Positions 1 to 8,620 of a DNA stretch of 64,000 bases are shown here, in pieces (the stretch's first letter is position 1; each line of letters starts with the position of its first letter). The position numbers were made by a program, and so were the translations under genes. The notes under the pieces were generated by a model. It had not been told where the DNA came from. It ran no database searches and worked only from the letters and a program-made list of their open reading frames with translations. This stretch comes from Thalassotalea_H sp040779345 (GTDB taxonomy: Bacteria; Pseudomonadota; Gammaproteobacteria; Enterobacterales; Alteromonadaceae). The DNA is taken from NCBI GenBank assembly GCA_040779345.1, contig JBFONU010000014.1, forward strand, positions 33,886 through 97,885, written 5' to 3'.

Positions 1-988
1 TTTTAATTAAGTTGATTAATACTTGCTCAAAAAATGAAATGTCTGCCCAAAGATAATCGACGGAATAATCGAAATTGATCGGGAAATTATTGAACAGTTT
101 ACTGAGTGAATGGCAGAGATCCGGGATAGAAATTTTGTGCCTGTTAAGCTCTATTTTTTTCGACAATGTAGAGTATCGGTCAACAAAGCTTTGCAAATGC
201 AAGCAGCGCTCAGTGATCACTTGTAGTATCTTTTTATCTCTTTCAATTAAACATTTATCGGCTAACGTTTCTGCCATGGAAGAAACCGGTGTGAGTGAGT
301 TTCTAATTTCATGGCTCAACACACGAATAATTTGTTGCCATGCTTGCAGCTGCCCTTCACGCAAAGCAGATTCAATATCAATAAATACTAACAACTGATG
401 CATTTCGCCATTGTCGATGAACTGACTATGTTTAACTTGCCATTTTTTGTTAGAGCTTTGTAAATGCCATGTTTTGCCATCATAGCTTAACCCTAGATGT
501 TCAGGGGTTGATTGGCGATACATTTGCCAAGGTTGCTTGTAAATGGCATAAAATGCTTCATTGGCAAAACTAAGGTGTTGTTTTTGATTAAAGACCATTA
601 CGGGTGATTCAAGTTGGCCAATCAGTTGATAGACGAGAAATATATGTTGGTCATAACTCGATTTTTGATGCTGGAGGTGATCACTGAGTTGATTAAGTTG
701 TTGGTGAAACTCTTTGACTTTTCCTTGTGGAAAGGAAGATTTAGCAAATTGATTGTAATCTTCTTGTTTAATCGCATCTAAGTGTAAACTTGCTCGAGTG
801 TATGATCTCATGACTCGATATTTAATCACAGCAATTGACCAAAATATAAAGAGGAGCAGTGCAAAAACAGAGACAACAATCCATTGCCATCGCATCGCAG
901 CTTGCCATTCAAATAAAACTAAAAAGGCAACACTAGGGAGTGCAAAGATAAACAACTTAACAGATAAGTATTTTTCTAAAGAATTCAA
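1..988 (-). CDS. Sensor histidine kinase, N-terminal part (runs off left edge)
   Basis: The minus strand is open from about 1037 to base 1 and reads as a membrane sensor kinase. Two hydrophobic segments come first (LFIFALPSVAFLVLFEW and WIVVSVFALLLFIFW), then a PAS-like stretch, then the phosphoacceptor H-box VLSHEIRNSLTP and part of the dimerisation helix. The ATP-binding domain lies outside the window. No ATG precedes the first membrane segment, so a TTG start near 988 or 997, overlapping or abutting the stop of the upstream response regulator, is likely. The HEIRN box and PAS layout resemble NtrY-type kinases. It is predicted to phosphorylate the sigma-54 activator encoded just upstream in the same operon. 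The stimulus is unknown. Confidence 0.85.
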   Translation of the reverse strand, partial: MNSLEKYLSVKLFIFALPSVAFLVLFEWQAAMRWQWIVVSVFALLLFIFWSIAVIKYRVMRSYTRASLHLDAIKQEDYNQFAKSSFPQGKVKEFHQQLNQLSDHLQHQKSSYDQHIFLVYQLIGQLESPVMVFNQKQHLSFANEAFYAIYKQPWQMYRQSTPEHLGLSYDGKTWHLQSSNKKWQVKHSQFIDNGEMHQLLVFIDIESALREGQLQAWQQIIRVLSHEIRNSLTPVSSMAETLADKCLIERDKKILQVITERCLHLQSFVDRYSTLSKKIELNRHKISIPDLCHSLSKLFNNFPINFDYSVDYLWADISFFEQVLINLIK

Positions 989-989
989 A

Positions 990-2330
990 TTAAACAAGAT
1001 CGTATTTCTCAACTCGTCGGTACATTGATGATTTAGTTAACCCCAGCAGTTTTGCTGTTTTAGGGATATTATTATCGGTTTGTAATAAGGCTTTTTTGAT
1101 TAAACTGATTTCAGCTTCTTGCAGAGTCATTAAAGGTAATTCAACTTTTGGGTTATTAGCCGTTAAGCGTAAATCTTCTATATCAATAAATTGGCTAGTG
1201 CAGAGTAAAACAGCACGCTCGATTAAATGACTGAGTTCCCGAATATTGCCCGGCCAATGATAATCTACAAGCGCTTGTTGGGCACCTTGGGTAAGTTCAC
1301 AATAATCGCGTTTATATTTTTGACTAAATTTAGCAATAAAAAACTGCGTCAAAGGGATAATATCTTGACTACGTTCTTGCAGGGAAGGGAGCCTTAATTC
1401 TATCGTATTTAGTCGGTAGTAGAGATCTTCACGAAATAATTCATTGGCAATGAGTTTTTTAAAATCCGCATTAGTTGCGCTAATGATTCGACAGTTAGTT
1501 AATTGAGTTTTACTAGAGCCTAGCACTTCGTATTCGCCATTTTCTAGAACTCTGAGTATTTTGGCTTGTTGAGTAAGCGGGATATTAGCTATTTCATCTA
1601 GAAATAATGTACCATTTTCGGCTAACTTGAAACGACCGATACGATTAGATTTAGCGTCAGTAAAAGCGCCTTTAATATGTCCAAACATCTCACTTTCAAA
1701 TAAAGATTCAGAGATTGCCCCCATATTAACTGACACCATTGGCTGCGAGGCTTTTGCCGACTGTTGATGAATTATCTGTGCAAATTCACTTTTGCCGGTA
1801 CCATTATCGCCAGTGAGCAAAATATTCGCTTCAGTGGCAGAAACGGCTTTGATGTTATCCAATAATTGCAACATACAGGCCGAACGCCATTGGTACTGCT
1901 CTTTTTTTACTGGTCGTAGCTGTTGTTTAAATTTTTGATTTTCAAGTTGTAAAGAGTTTAACGATAACTGCTGATCTACAATGTGTAACAGTTGTTTATT
2001 CTTCCATGGTTTTTCAATAAAGTCCTTAGCACCTAACTTCATCGCCTGTATAACCAGTTCGACATTACTCCATGCCGTCATAGCGATAACAGGGATAGTA
2101 ATGTTAGACGCTTTTAACCATGTCAGAAAGCGGATACCTTCATCGCCTGATGTAGTATCCAAACTGTAATTCATGTCTAATAAAATTAGAGAGATAGTAT
2201 CATCTTTTAGCATCACTTGTGCAACCTGAGGGTTGTCAGCTTCGATAACTTGATAACCATTATCTTCAAGCAAAACCAATAGACTCATACGAATATCAGC
2301 GCGATCATCAATGACTAAAATTTGAGACAT
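990..2330 (-). CDS. NtrC-family sigma-54-dependent response regulator
   Basis: Three domains are visible. A receiver (residues 1-120) has acidic pair D8/D9, phosphoacceptor D52 and K107. A AAA+ domain (about 140-375) has Walker A GDNGTGKS and the sigma-54 contact loop GAFTDA. A Fis-type helix-turn-helix (about 405-446) has the end NIPKTAKLLGLTKSSMYRR. When phosphorylated it should remodel sigma-54 RNA polymerase at its target promoters. The sensor kinase immediately downstream is its obvious partner. In related bacteria such pairs often control membrane-transport operons, but no target can be named from this window. Confidence 0.95.
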   Translation of the reverse strand: MSQILVIDDRADIRMSLLVLLEDNGYQVIEADNPQVAQVMLKDDTISLILLDMNYSLDTTSGDEGIRFLTWLKASNITIPVIAMTAWSNVELVIQAMKLGAKDFIEKPWKNKQLLHIVDQQLSLNSLQLENQKFKQQLRPVKKEQYQWRSACMLQLLDNIKAVSATEANILLTGDNGTGKSEFAQIIHQQSAKASQPMVSVNMGAISESLFESEMFGHIKGAFTDAKSNRIGRFKLAENGTLFLDEIANIPLTQQAKILRVLENGEYEVLGSSKTQLTNCRIISATNADFKKLIANELFREDLYYRLNTIELRLPSLQERSQDIIPLTQFFIAKFSQKYKRDYCELTQGAQQALVDYHWPGNIRELSHLIERAVLLCTSQFIDIEDLRLTANNPKVELPLMTLQEAEISLIKKALLQTDNNIPKTAKLLGLTKSSMYRRVEKYDLV

Positions 2331-2462
2331 ATAACTCTATTATCCTAAGTATTTGTTAAATGAGCTTGAGCGAGCATTGTATGATAAACACTACGTTATT
2401 CATAAATAAACGACAAGAATTTCACCCTGTTTTGGCAATGTAGCTGGTAATATTTAATAGAA

Positions 2463-3380
2463 TTATTCAAGATGAATGGGCGCTTCATTTTCTTTTTTGA
2501 CCCAATCGATAAATATCCGTATTCGTGACTTTTTAGGCGAATCACTATCATAAACTAAAAAACGGTTCCATGTGACAGGATGTTTCACATTAAAAGGAAC
2601 CACCAGTTGTTTTGTATGAATGTATGGCATAAACATGGCACTAGCTGCTAGCGTTACACCATGACCACTGAGTACCGCACTTAACGCCATATCACTGGAG
2701 GTTACTTCCGTCTTTCGTATGTGATTTTCATAACCTTCAATATCAAGATGCTTGAACCATGCTTGCCAAGTCACAATATTTTCATTGGCTAAACTGACTA
2801 AACGACAATTTAAAAGATCTTTGGGAGAACGAATACAGCCGTTATTAATTAACTCAGGTGCGCAAACTGGATAAACGTAGTCTTGGCCAAATGATTCAGC
2901 GATTAAACTTTCTTGGAAATCTAGACTGTTTTTGGTACCAAACCTGATGGCCACATCGATGTGTTTCTTTTGTATATCTTCGACTTGATTTGACCCCAAA
3001 ATTTTAACGTTAATTTCAGGGTGGGCGAGGGAAAACTTATATAAACGCGGCATCAACCATAAAGAACAGAATGCTTGTGTTGACGTAATGGTAAGTTCGC
3101 CAGCGATCCCTTCACACTGAATACTATTTAACCCCTTGATAATTTCACTAAACCCAAGTTGGCAAGCTTTAAAAAGTTTCTCGCCACTTTGCGTTAAATT
3201 CATGCTACGCCCGCGACGAATAAAGAGTTTCTCTTTTAAATTTTCCTCGAGATGACGCATTTGTTGACTGATTGCAGCTTGTGAAACAAAGAGTTCTTGA
3301 GCGGCTTTACTATAGCTTTGATGTCGTGCCGCACTTTCAAAACTGTGTAGGGCATTTAAATATTTAAGTCGTTTATCCAT
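2463..3380 (-). CDS. LysR-family transcriptional regulator (GcvA-like)
   Basis: This 305-aa protein has the N-terminal winged helix-turn-helix of the LysR family (residues 6-64, including SYSKAAQELFVSQAAISQQMRHLE). A periplasmic-binding-like effector domain follows from about residue 92 (LTITSTQAFCSLWLMPRL). The length and the SIAFGTKN-like effector core (VAIRFGTKNSL) match the GcvA/AmpR-like subgroup. It is transcribed away from the 56-aa ORF at 3493, separated by about 110 bases, the usual geometry for a LysR regulator and its target. The effector and the regulated function are not evident. Confidence 0.93.
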   Translation of the reverse strand: MDKRLKYLNALHSFESAARHQSYSKAAQELFVSQAAISQQMRHLEENLKEKLFIRRGRSMNLTQSGEKLFKACQLGFSEIIKGLNSIQCEGIAGELTITSTQAFCSLWLMPRLYKFSLAHPEINVKILGSNQVEDIQKKHIDVAIRFGTKNSLDFQESLIAESFGQDYVYPVCAPELINNGCIRSPKDLLNCRLVSLANENIVTWQAWFKHLDIEGYENHIRKTEVTSSDMALSAVLSGHGVTLAASAMFMPYIHTKQLVVPFNVKHPVTWNRFLVYDSDSPKKSRIRIFIDWVKKENEAPIHLE

Positions 3381-3492
3381 ACGAAAATGAGTAATTATAA
3401 GTTTTACTTATGTTTCATATTAATTCTTATCGTTGGTGAAGTAAATTTTCTTTGTGCAAAATATGACCATTAATAACTAAAAGGAAAAGACA

Positions 3493-3663
3493 ATGAATGT
3501 AAATTTAACAAAAGAATGTATAAATGAAGGTGATTCAAGACATTGTTGGATAGATAATAATAGTGATAACGTGATTAGAGATAAAGAAAACAACAAAATT
3601 GAAAGCTTATTAAGAATAATTGGAGATAAGCTAAAGTTATCATTAATAGTTCATTACAAATGA
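3493..3663 (+). CDS. Small hypothetical protein, 56 aa
   Basis: A 56-codon ORF begins at ATG 3493 behind an AAGGAAAAG ribosome-binding site and ends in TGA at 3663. The product (MNVNLTKECINEGDSRHCWI at its start) has no signal peptide or membrane segment, two Cys and a charged middle. Its position divergent from the LysR gene and the good ribosome-binding site argue that it is real. I do not recognise the family and propose no function. A hairpin at 3724-3743 may end its transcript. Confidence 0.55.
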   Translation: MNVNLTKECINEGDSRHCWIDNNSDNVIRDKENNKIESLLRIIGDKLKLSLIVHYK

Positions 3664-3723
3664 GCGGAAAATTACCAATTTTGATTAAAAACAATCAAGT
3701 GACGGTCTGTTTAGTTTAGCTTA

Positions 3724-3747
3724 GGACTCAAAAATTTGAGCCCTTTT
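3724..3747. terminator. Bidirectional hairpin between convergent genes
   Basis: GGACTCAAA pairs with TTTGAGCCC with one bulged base, followed by TTTT on the plus strand. It lies between the plus-strand small ORF and the minus-strand propeller gene, so it could end both transcripts. Confidence 0.55.
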
Positions 3748-3765
3748 GTCGCTTTTTCAGGTGAA

Positions 3766-4980
3766 CTAAATCGCAAGAGCGTAAAGTGTGCCTTTTGCTG
3801 TTGTAATGTATAAGGTATTTTTGTGAAGGGTGATGCTTAAAATAGAATTCAGCTTGTTGAGCATGCGTTGTACATCTTTAGCTGATGTTTCATAACTGTA
3901 GTTGTCGCCCAGTGAAAATTTACTTTTGAGTCCACCTTCTTCATTGACCAAATCAGCATAGTTTATAATAGACTCAGGGGTTGAAAATATTTTTTCACCC
4001 TGCATAGTGTGTGTGTTAACCGCAAATATTTGCCCGGATACTGAGCCAAAATATATTGTATTATCTGATGCTTGAGGTTGGGCAAAGTTATAAAAGTCAT
4101 TGATGTATAAGAGTGTTTGAGCGCCTTTTTTAGCGTCTACACCAATTAATGAAAAACCATCTGACGTACCAAAATAAATCTTACCTTGATGTTCAACCGC
4201 AGCTGAACCTATCCAAGTGTTAGAAAATTTACTGCTCCATTTTTCACTGCCATTTTGTAAGTCGAGGGCATAAAAGTATGCCCCCCTGCTGCCAACATAA
4301 ACACTGCCTTCAAAAATCAATGGGTCAAGATTAAAGCCGTTCCATCCTTCCCATAATTTATTAGGAACACGTGCTTCAAACTGCCATTTTATCTCACCAG
4401 TGTTAATATCGAGAGCATACAAATTATTATTCCAACTGCCGACCACTACGACATTATTTTCAAAGGCGGGCTTGGTATGCGTGACACCGGTATCAACATG
4501 CCATATTTTTTGTCCTGTTTGTTTATCAATGGCGAATGTACCGTTAGCATTGCCAAAAATAACTTTATCACCAACAATAATGGGAGATGAGCGATACCAT
4601 GCCCAAATGTCTTTAACTTCTTTTTTGCCCCAGCCCCATGTTTCACCATTGAGCATTCTATTTCTATCTTGAGTTTCAAAAAACCACAGTAATTCACCTT
4701 GCTTATTGATGGCATGTAAACCATTGTCGGCCAGAAGGTAGATGTGATTATTTTCTATAGCGACTTCACTAAACGTATGAGATTTTAATGCGTATTGCCA
4801 AGTAAGTTGACCTTTTTGATTGAGCACTTTTAACGACTTTCCACTCATTAAATATATGTGTTCTTGGTGGACCAATGGCTTTGCTGAGATTAATCCCTGA
4901 CTGTCAAATTGCCATTTTACGTTGGCGTTTACCAAAGTTGAAAAAAATACACTTAATAACATCAATAATTGATATTTCAT
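3766..4980 (-). CDS. PQQ-like beta-propeller repeat protein, exported
   Basis: The 404-aa protein starts with a signal peptide (MKYQLLMLLSVFFSTLVNA) and then repeats the WxF/WxY-G-x-AxD/N pattern of PQQ-like propeller blades. Examples are GEIKWQFEARV, GSEKWSSKFS and FALDLQNG-type turns (NNLYALDINTGE, AYFYALDLQNGS). Seven or eight blades fit the length. Such proteins act in the periplasm or at the outer membrane as scaffolds (compare BamB) or, with bound PQQ, as dehydrogenases. No dehydrogenase cofactor ligands are evident and the gene stands alone, so a scaffold or sensor role is as likely as an enzymatic one. Confidence 0.8.
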   Translation of the reverse strand: MKYQLLMLLSVFFSTLVNANVKWQFDSQGLISAKPLVHQEHIYLMSGKSLKVLNQKGQLTWQYALKSHTFSEVAIENNHIYLLADNGLHAINKQGELLWFFETQDRNRMLNGETWGWGKKEVKDIWAWYRSSPIIVGDKVIFGNANGTFAIDKQTGQKIWHVDTGVTHTKPAFENNVVVVGSWNNNLYALDINTGEIKWQFEARVPNKLWEGWNGFNLDPLIFEGSVYVGSRGAYFYALDLQNGSEKWSSKFSNTWIGSAAVEHQGKIYFGTSDGFSLIGVDAKKGAQTLLYINDFYNFAQPQASDNTIYFGSVSGQIFAVNTHTMQGEKIFSTPESIINYADLVNEEGGLKSKFSLGDNYSYETSAKDVQRMLNKLNSILSITLHKNTLYITTAKGTLYALAI

Positions 4981-5264
4981 TTAAACACTTACTCCCAAGT
5001 TAATCGAAATTTTATGATGCATGCAAAGTACAAATATTTATTAAAAATATCCTGAGGAAGAAATTAAAAGATCTTAAAAGTTATGAATAATTGCTTTTAG
5101 AACTATTTGGACATGATTTTGATTTATTAAGTGATTGATATTTAATGAATATTATAGTTGGTGAAATGTCATTGGTAGGTTTGGTTTTTATCAGAGCTAA
5201 ATCAGCTGCATGCTCATTAATTTGCCATTAAATTTTAGAAAACATCGCTAGGTTTGCTCTATTA

Positions 5265-6482
5265 TTAAAAAAGCTCGATATCATCGTTATTTTCATCTTC
5301 TACTTCATTTTCTTTAACGGATTGACTGAAAATAAATAATTCGAGTAATGAGTCGTGTTTCGCCATGGTATTACTGAGATTATCTAAAATAAAAGAAAAA
5401 GAATTACGTAATTGTGAGCCCATATCAATCGCTTGTAAGGTTTCAGAAAAAGACGACTCAATCACCTCTAATAAATAACTCTCTTGGTCAGCTTCAAGTC
5501 CCATGCCCATTAATTTCATATTAAGATCTTGTATCGCTTTATCAGATAACGATTTACTAAGCTCTCGGTTGTCAACAATAGTGGAGGCCAAGGTAAATAG
5601 GTTTTTTCGAATATCGGTAAATGACAAACGTAAATCTTTACTTTGATCAATTAGTGCCACATAGGTTTTAATCGAACTTAGCTTAGTATTTACAATAGAA
5701 AGTAAAACGGGCAATAAATCTTTCAGCCGACCATAGCGATCCATATTTTCCAGTGGCATATTTTTAACCAGCATTTTAACCGGGTGATAATGAACCACTG
5801 TTCGACAACCAAAATCCATAAACCTTTTGGTTGGATCACTCATTTCGACTAATTCTTTTTCTATTGGGCTTATTGTGCCGTCAGATGAATGCCAGATGTT
5901 TGGCCCACTATCATTAGGAATACATAAGCAGCATTCAATCGCAAACTTATTGGTGGTATCAATGAGTCCTTCTACAATTTCTTCAACGGAATTATAGCGG
6001 ATGGTTTTTTCCATAAATTGCATGACGATTGAAATTTCACTCGTCCCCGTCAATGCAGATAAGGCGGTTTTCTGAGCGAGTTTGTATTGTTCTTTTAATG
6101 TGCTGCGTTCTTCTTGATATTTGGACAATACTTTTAATCGAGCAATTAAGTGTTCTTTTTCAAATGGCTTAGTTAAATAGTCATCAGCACCTACTTCATA
6201 ACCTTGTAGGCGTTCTCTTAAGCTAGATTGTGAGGAAAGAAAAACAATAGCAACATCATTTAGCGTTTCAATATTTCGGAGTCTTTGGCAAACTTCGTAA
6301 CCATTTGCGCCCGGCATTTCTACATCTAATAATATAATATCAGGCTTTTTTGCTAATGCTTGATCAATACCTGAATCCCCATCAAACGCATATTCGACCT
6401 CAAAACCTACTGGTTCAAGTGCACGAGAAATGACTTTATGTATAAATTTATCGTCATCAATAACAAGGATTTTTGAATACAT
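5265..6482 (-). CDS. Response regulator with orphan helical output domain
   Basis: Residues 1-125 form a complete receiver: D9-D11 acidic pocket, phosphoacceptor D53, a T/S switch near FLSSQ and K105. The remaining 280 residues do not resemble a DNA-binding, GGDEF, EAL or HD output. They look mostly helical, with a long predicted coiled part between about 240 and 380 and an acidic tail (ENEVEDENNDDIELF). No kinase gene is adjacent. Stand-alone regulators of this build often relay signals by protein contact, but that is inference. Confidence 0.88.
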   Translation of the reverse strand: MYSKILVIDDDKFIHKVISRALEPVGFEVEYAFDGDSGIDQALAKKPDIILLDVEMPGANGYEVCQRLRNIETLNDVAIVFLSSQSSLRERLQGYEVGADDYLTKPFEKEHLIARLKVLSKYQEERSTLKEQYKLAQKTALSALTGTSEISIVMQFMEKTIRYNSVEEIVEGLIDTTNKFAIECCLCIPNDSGPNIWHSSDGTISPIEKELVEMSDPTKRFMDFGCRTVVHYHPVKMLVKNMPLENMDRYGRLKDLLPVLLSIVNTKLSSIKTYVALIDQSKDLRLSFTDIRKNLFTLASTIVDNRELSKSLSDKAIQDLNMKLMGMGLEADQESYLLEVIESSFSETLQAIDMGSQLRNSFSFILDNLSNTMAKHDSLLELFIFSQSVKENEVEDENNDDIELF

Positions 6483-6637
6483 GCATAGCCTTAGTGGAGA
6501 GAATAATACTGATATTTAATATAAATATAGTCGAAAATTAAGCGGATAATAAAAAGAAGGGAATTTTATCGAAGAAGCTAAAATTTTAAGTGTAAAAAAG
6601 TTGTTTTTATCTTCTCTGAGTACCGCGAAGGCAGAGT

Positions 6638-6668
6638 CGCACATTATTTTATCTGTCAATAATGTGCG
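6638..6668 (-). terminator. Hairpin downstream of alkaline phosphatase
   Basis: CGCACATTATT and AATAATGTGCG form a perfect 11-bp stem with a 9-base loop, 18 bases past the stop of the phosphatase gene. There is no T-run, so it may protect the 3' end rather than act as a strong intrinsic terminator. Confidence 0.5.
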
Positions 6669-6685
6669 TTGGTTTCTTTATAGCT

Positions 6686-8335
6686 TTACATGGTTGATTG
6701 GCCAAGGGCTAGCATCATTGTTTTCGCGATATCCGTATGGTGGAGAATGCGAGAAAATTGCACCGTAATTTTTTCCGGGCCAAACACATACACAGGTACC
6801 GGCGATGCGGTATGGGTGCCGGTGCCCCAAACAATATTTTGTTCGGCAGCTAAAGCTCTAGCAATTAAATTGCCGTGTATTTCATCGCCATAAACATAGA
6901 ACTCTTTAAAGTCATGAATTTTAGGAAACTCTTTAGCGGATAAATATTTATGGTTTTCTTGATAGTATTCATTTGGCTCGCGCTTAGAAATATGCTGAGC
7001 TTGATCTAAGGTTATTTTAAAATCGCTATAGTCATTAACGGCCGACATCCACTGACGAGCGGAGGTGTTGCTGATCAGTTGTTTACCGACCGCTTTTGTC
7101 ATCATATCGTTAAAAGTCCCTTGTTGTTGATAAAGTCTTTCAAGGTTACCTTTGGCAGCAAAATTAAAATTAGGCTTATAATGGTGGCCTGCCATACCAT
7201 CACCTATTAATGTTTTCGCTTGTGGGATATTTTTACGCGAATAACTAAAACCAAAACCACCGGTTTCATGGTCTCCGGTCACAACGACTAAGGTATCATT
7301 ACGCGCTTTAACCCACTCATATACTGCATCAACCGCTTCATCAAATTTGAGCAGTTCGTGCAACATCCAACCGGCATCATTAATATGTCCTGCCCAGTCA
7401 ATTTGTCCACCTTCAATCATCAGAAAAAAGCCCTGATCATTTTTTGAGAGAATATCCAATGCTGACAAGGTCATGTCACGTAAAGAGGGTTGAGTACAGC
7501 TCGCTGTTTTTTTGCAGGCACTGTAAGCAATACCGTTTTCCATGCCCGAATTAGCAAATAATCCCAATACTTTATGCCCGTTAGTTTGCGCAAGTTGCTG
7601 CGGAGTAAATGCCAGCTGATAGCCATAGTTATCTTTCGCTTCAACAATAATATTACGTTTATCTTGGCGCTTTGACCTTTGATAAATAGCCGAACCAGCA
7701 CCTAAATTTGCCATTATTTGTTGCGCGTTGTTATTGCTTTTAATGTCACTCGGTAAAAAGTGTTGTGCGCCGCCGGAAAGTAAAACATCAACATTACCTG
7801 ACGCAACAAGCTCTTGTGCAATCTCATTTTCGAAAGAACGATGAGCATGATGGCTAGCAAATGCAGCTGGCGTGGCATGTGTTATGCGGGTATCTGAAAC
7901 TAAGCCGGTTGCTTTACCTTGGCGTTTGGCTTTTTCTAATATAGTTTGCACAATATCGCCGTTCTCATCTAAGCCGATCATTTCTGAGCCGGCAGCAACA
8001 CCTGTGGCTAGCTGTGTTGCCGAACAGGCGGAATCGACCACTAAAGCCCCTTGCTCACCAAAAGGGGAGGTCAGTGACAAACCAACTCGTCCTGCTTTTG
8101 CTAATTGTGCTAATGCTGTTTGATGTTTTTTTTGTTGATAAATACCGTGTGTTGCTTGTCGCGCATAAGCTTCTAATAAACCTACCTGCGGTGAGCCCAT
8201 GCCATCGCCGATCATTAAAATAACATTTTTAACGGCTCTGGCGTCCGGTTTGTCGATGACTTTATTGTGATGCTGGCTGCAACTTAATAAACCAAGAGCG
8301 ACTAAAACCAAGATGATAATACGTTGATGAAACAA
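6686..8335 (-). CDS. Alkaline phosphatase lipoprotein (PhoA-type)
   Basis: This 549-aa enzyme of the alkaline phosphatase family has a lipobox (LGLLSC, Cys19), so it should be anchored in the cell envelope. Metal and catalytic motifs are present: MIGDGMGS, DSACSAT with the nucleophile Ser102, GGQIDWAGH and TGDHETGG. It would release phosphate from organic monoesters in the periplasm. It is divergent from a TonB receptor with phosphatase genes behind it, and a Pho box candidate lies between them, so phosphate-starvation control is very likely. The E. coli motif reads DSAAS; here the fourth position is Cys, a conservative change seen outside the catalytic residue. Confidence 0.93.
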   Translation of the reverse strand: MFHQRIIILVLVALGLLSCSQHHNKVIDKPDARAVKNVILMIGDGMGSPQVGLLEAYARQATHGIYQQKKHQTALAQLAKAGRVGLSLTSPFGEQGALVVDSACSATQLATGVAAGSEMIGLDENGDIVQTILEKAKRQGKATGLVSDTRITHATPAAFASHHAHRSFENEIAQELVASGNVDVLLSGGAQHFLPSDIKSNNNAQQIMANLGAGSAIYQRSKRQDKRNIIVEAKDNYGYQLAFTPQQLAQTNGHKVLGLFANSGMENGIAYSACKKTASCTQPSLRDMTLSALDILSKNDQGFFLMIEGGQIDWAGHINDAGWMLHELLKFDEAVDAVYEWVKARNDTLVVVTGDHETGGFGFSYSRKNIPQAKTLIGDGMAGHHYKPNFNFAAKGNLERLYQQQGTFNDMMTKAVGKQLISNTSARQWMSAVNDYSDFKITLDQAQHISKREPNEYYQENHKYLSAKEFPKIHDFKEFYVYGDEIHGNLIARALAAEQNIVWGTGTHTASPVPVYVFGPEKITVQFSRILHHTDIAKTMMLALGQSTM

Positions 8336-8522
8336 GTGATTCTCCTATGGTGTGGTGAACTGTTTTATAACCAAAAATCGTGTGTTCTTATCGTCGTATA
8401 TTTCATTATAAACAGCCGACATGACAATGATAAGTCAAAAGTAAGTAGTTAATAAACCATTGAAGTAAAATAAAAAATGTCTTATTTCAGTCATGTTACT
8501 GACACAATAAGTTCGCTAAACC

Positions 8523-8573
8523 GTCACGATTGAGTCATGTTTTAGTCAGCAATCTGTCATAAACACTGGTCAT
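8523..8573 (+). promoter_or_regulatory. Candidate Pho box: four GTCA half-sites at 11-bp steps
   Basis: GTCA occurs at 8523, 8534, 8545 and 8556, exactly 11 bases apart, and again at 8569. The PhoB box is built from 11-bp direct repeats with TGTCA cores, and the fourth copy (CTGTCATAAAC) is the textbook half-site. The array ends about 50 bases before the TonB receptor start, suitable for activation of that gene. A weaker minus-strand run near 8415-8445 could serve the phosphatase. Confidence 0.75.
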
Positions 8574-8620
8574 ACTTCTTCGCAATTAAAACAATAATCA
8601 CTTTAATTTTCGAGGGCACC

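Noticed and set aside
75..398. Plus-strand ORF of 107 codons
   Set aside because: It lies antisense to the sensor kinase, whose minus-strand frame has clear H-box and membrane segments.
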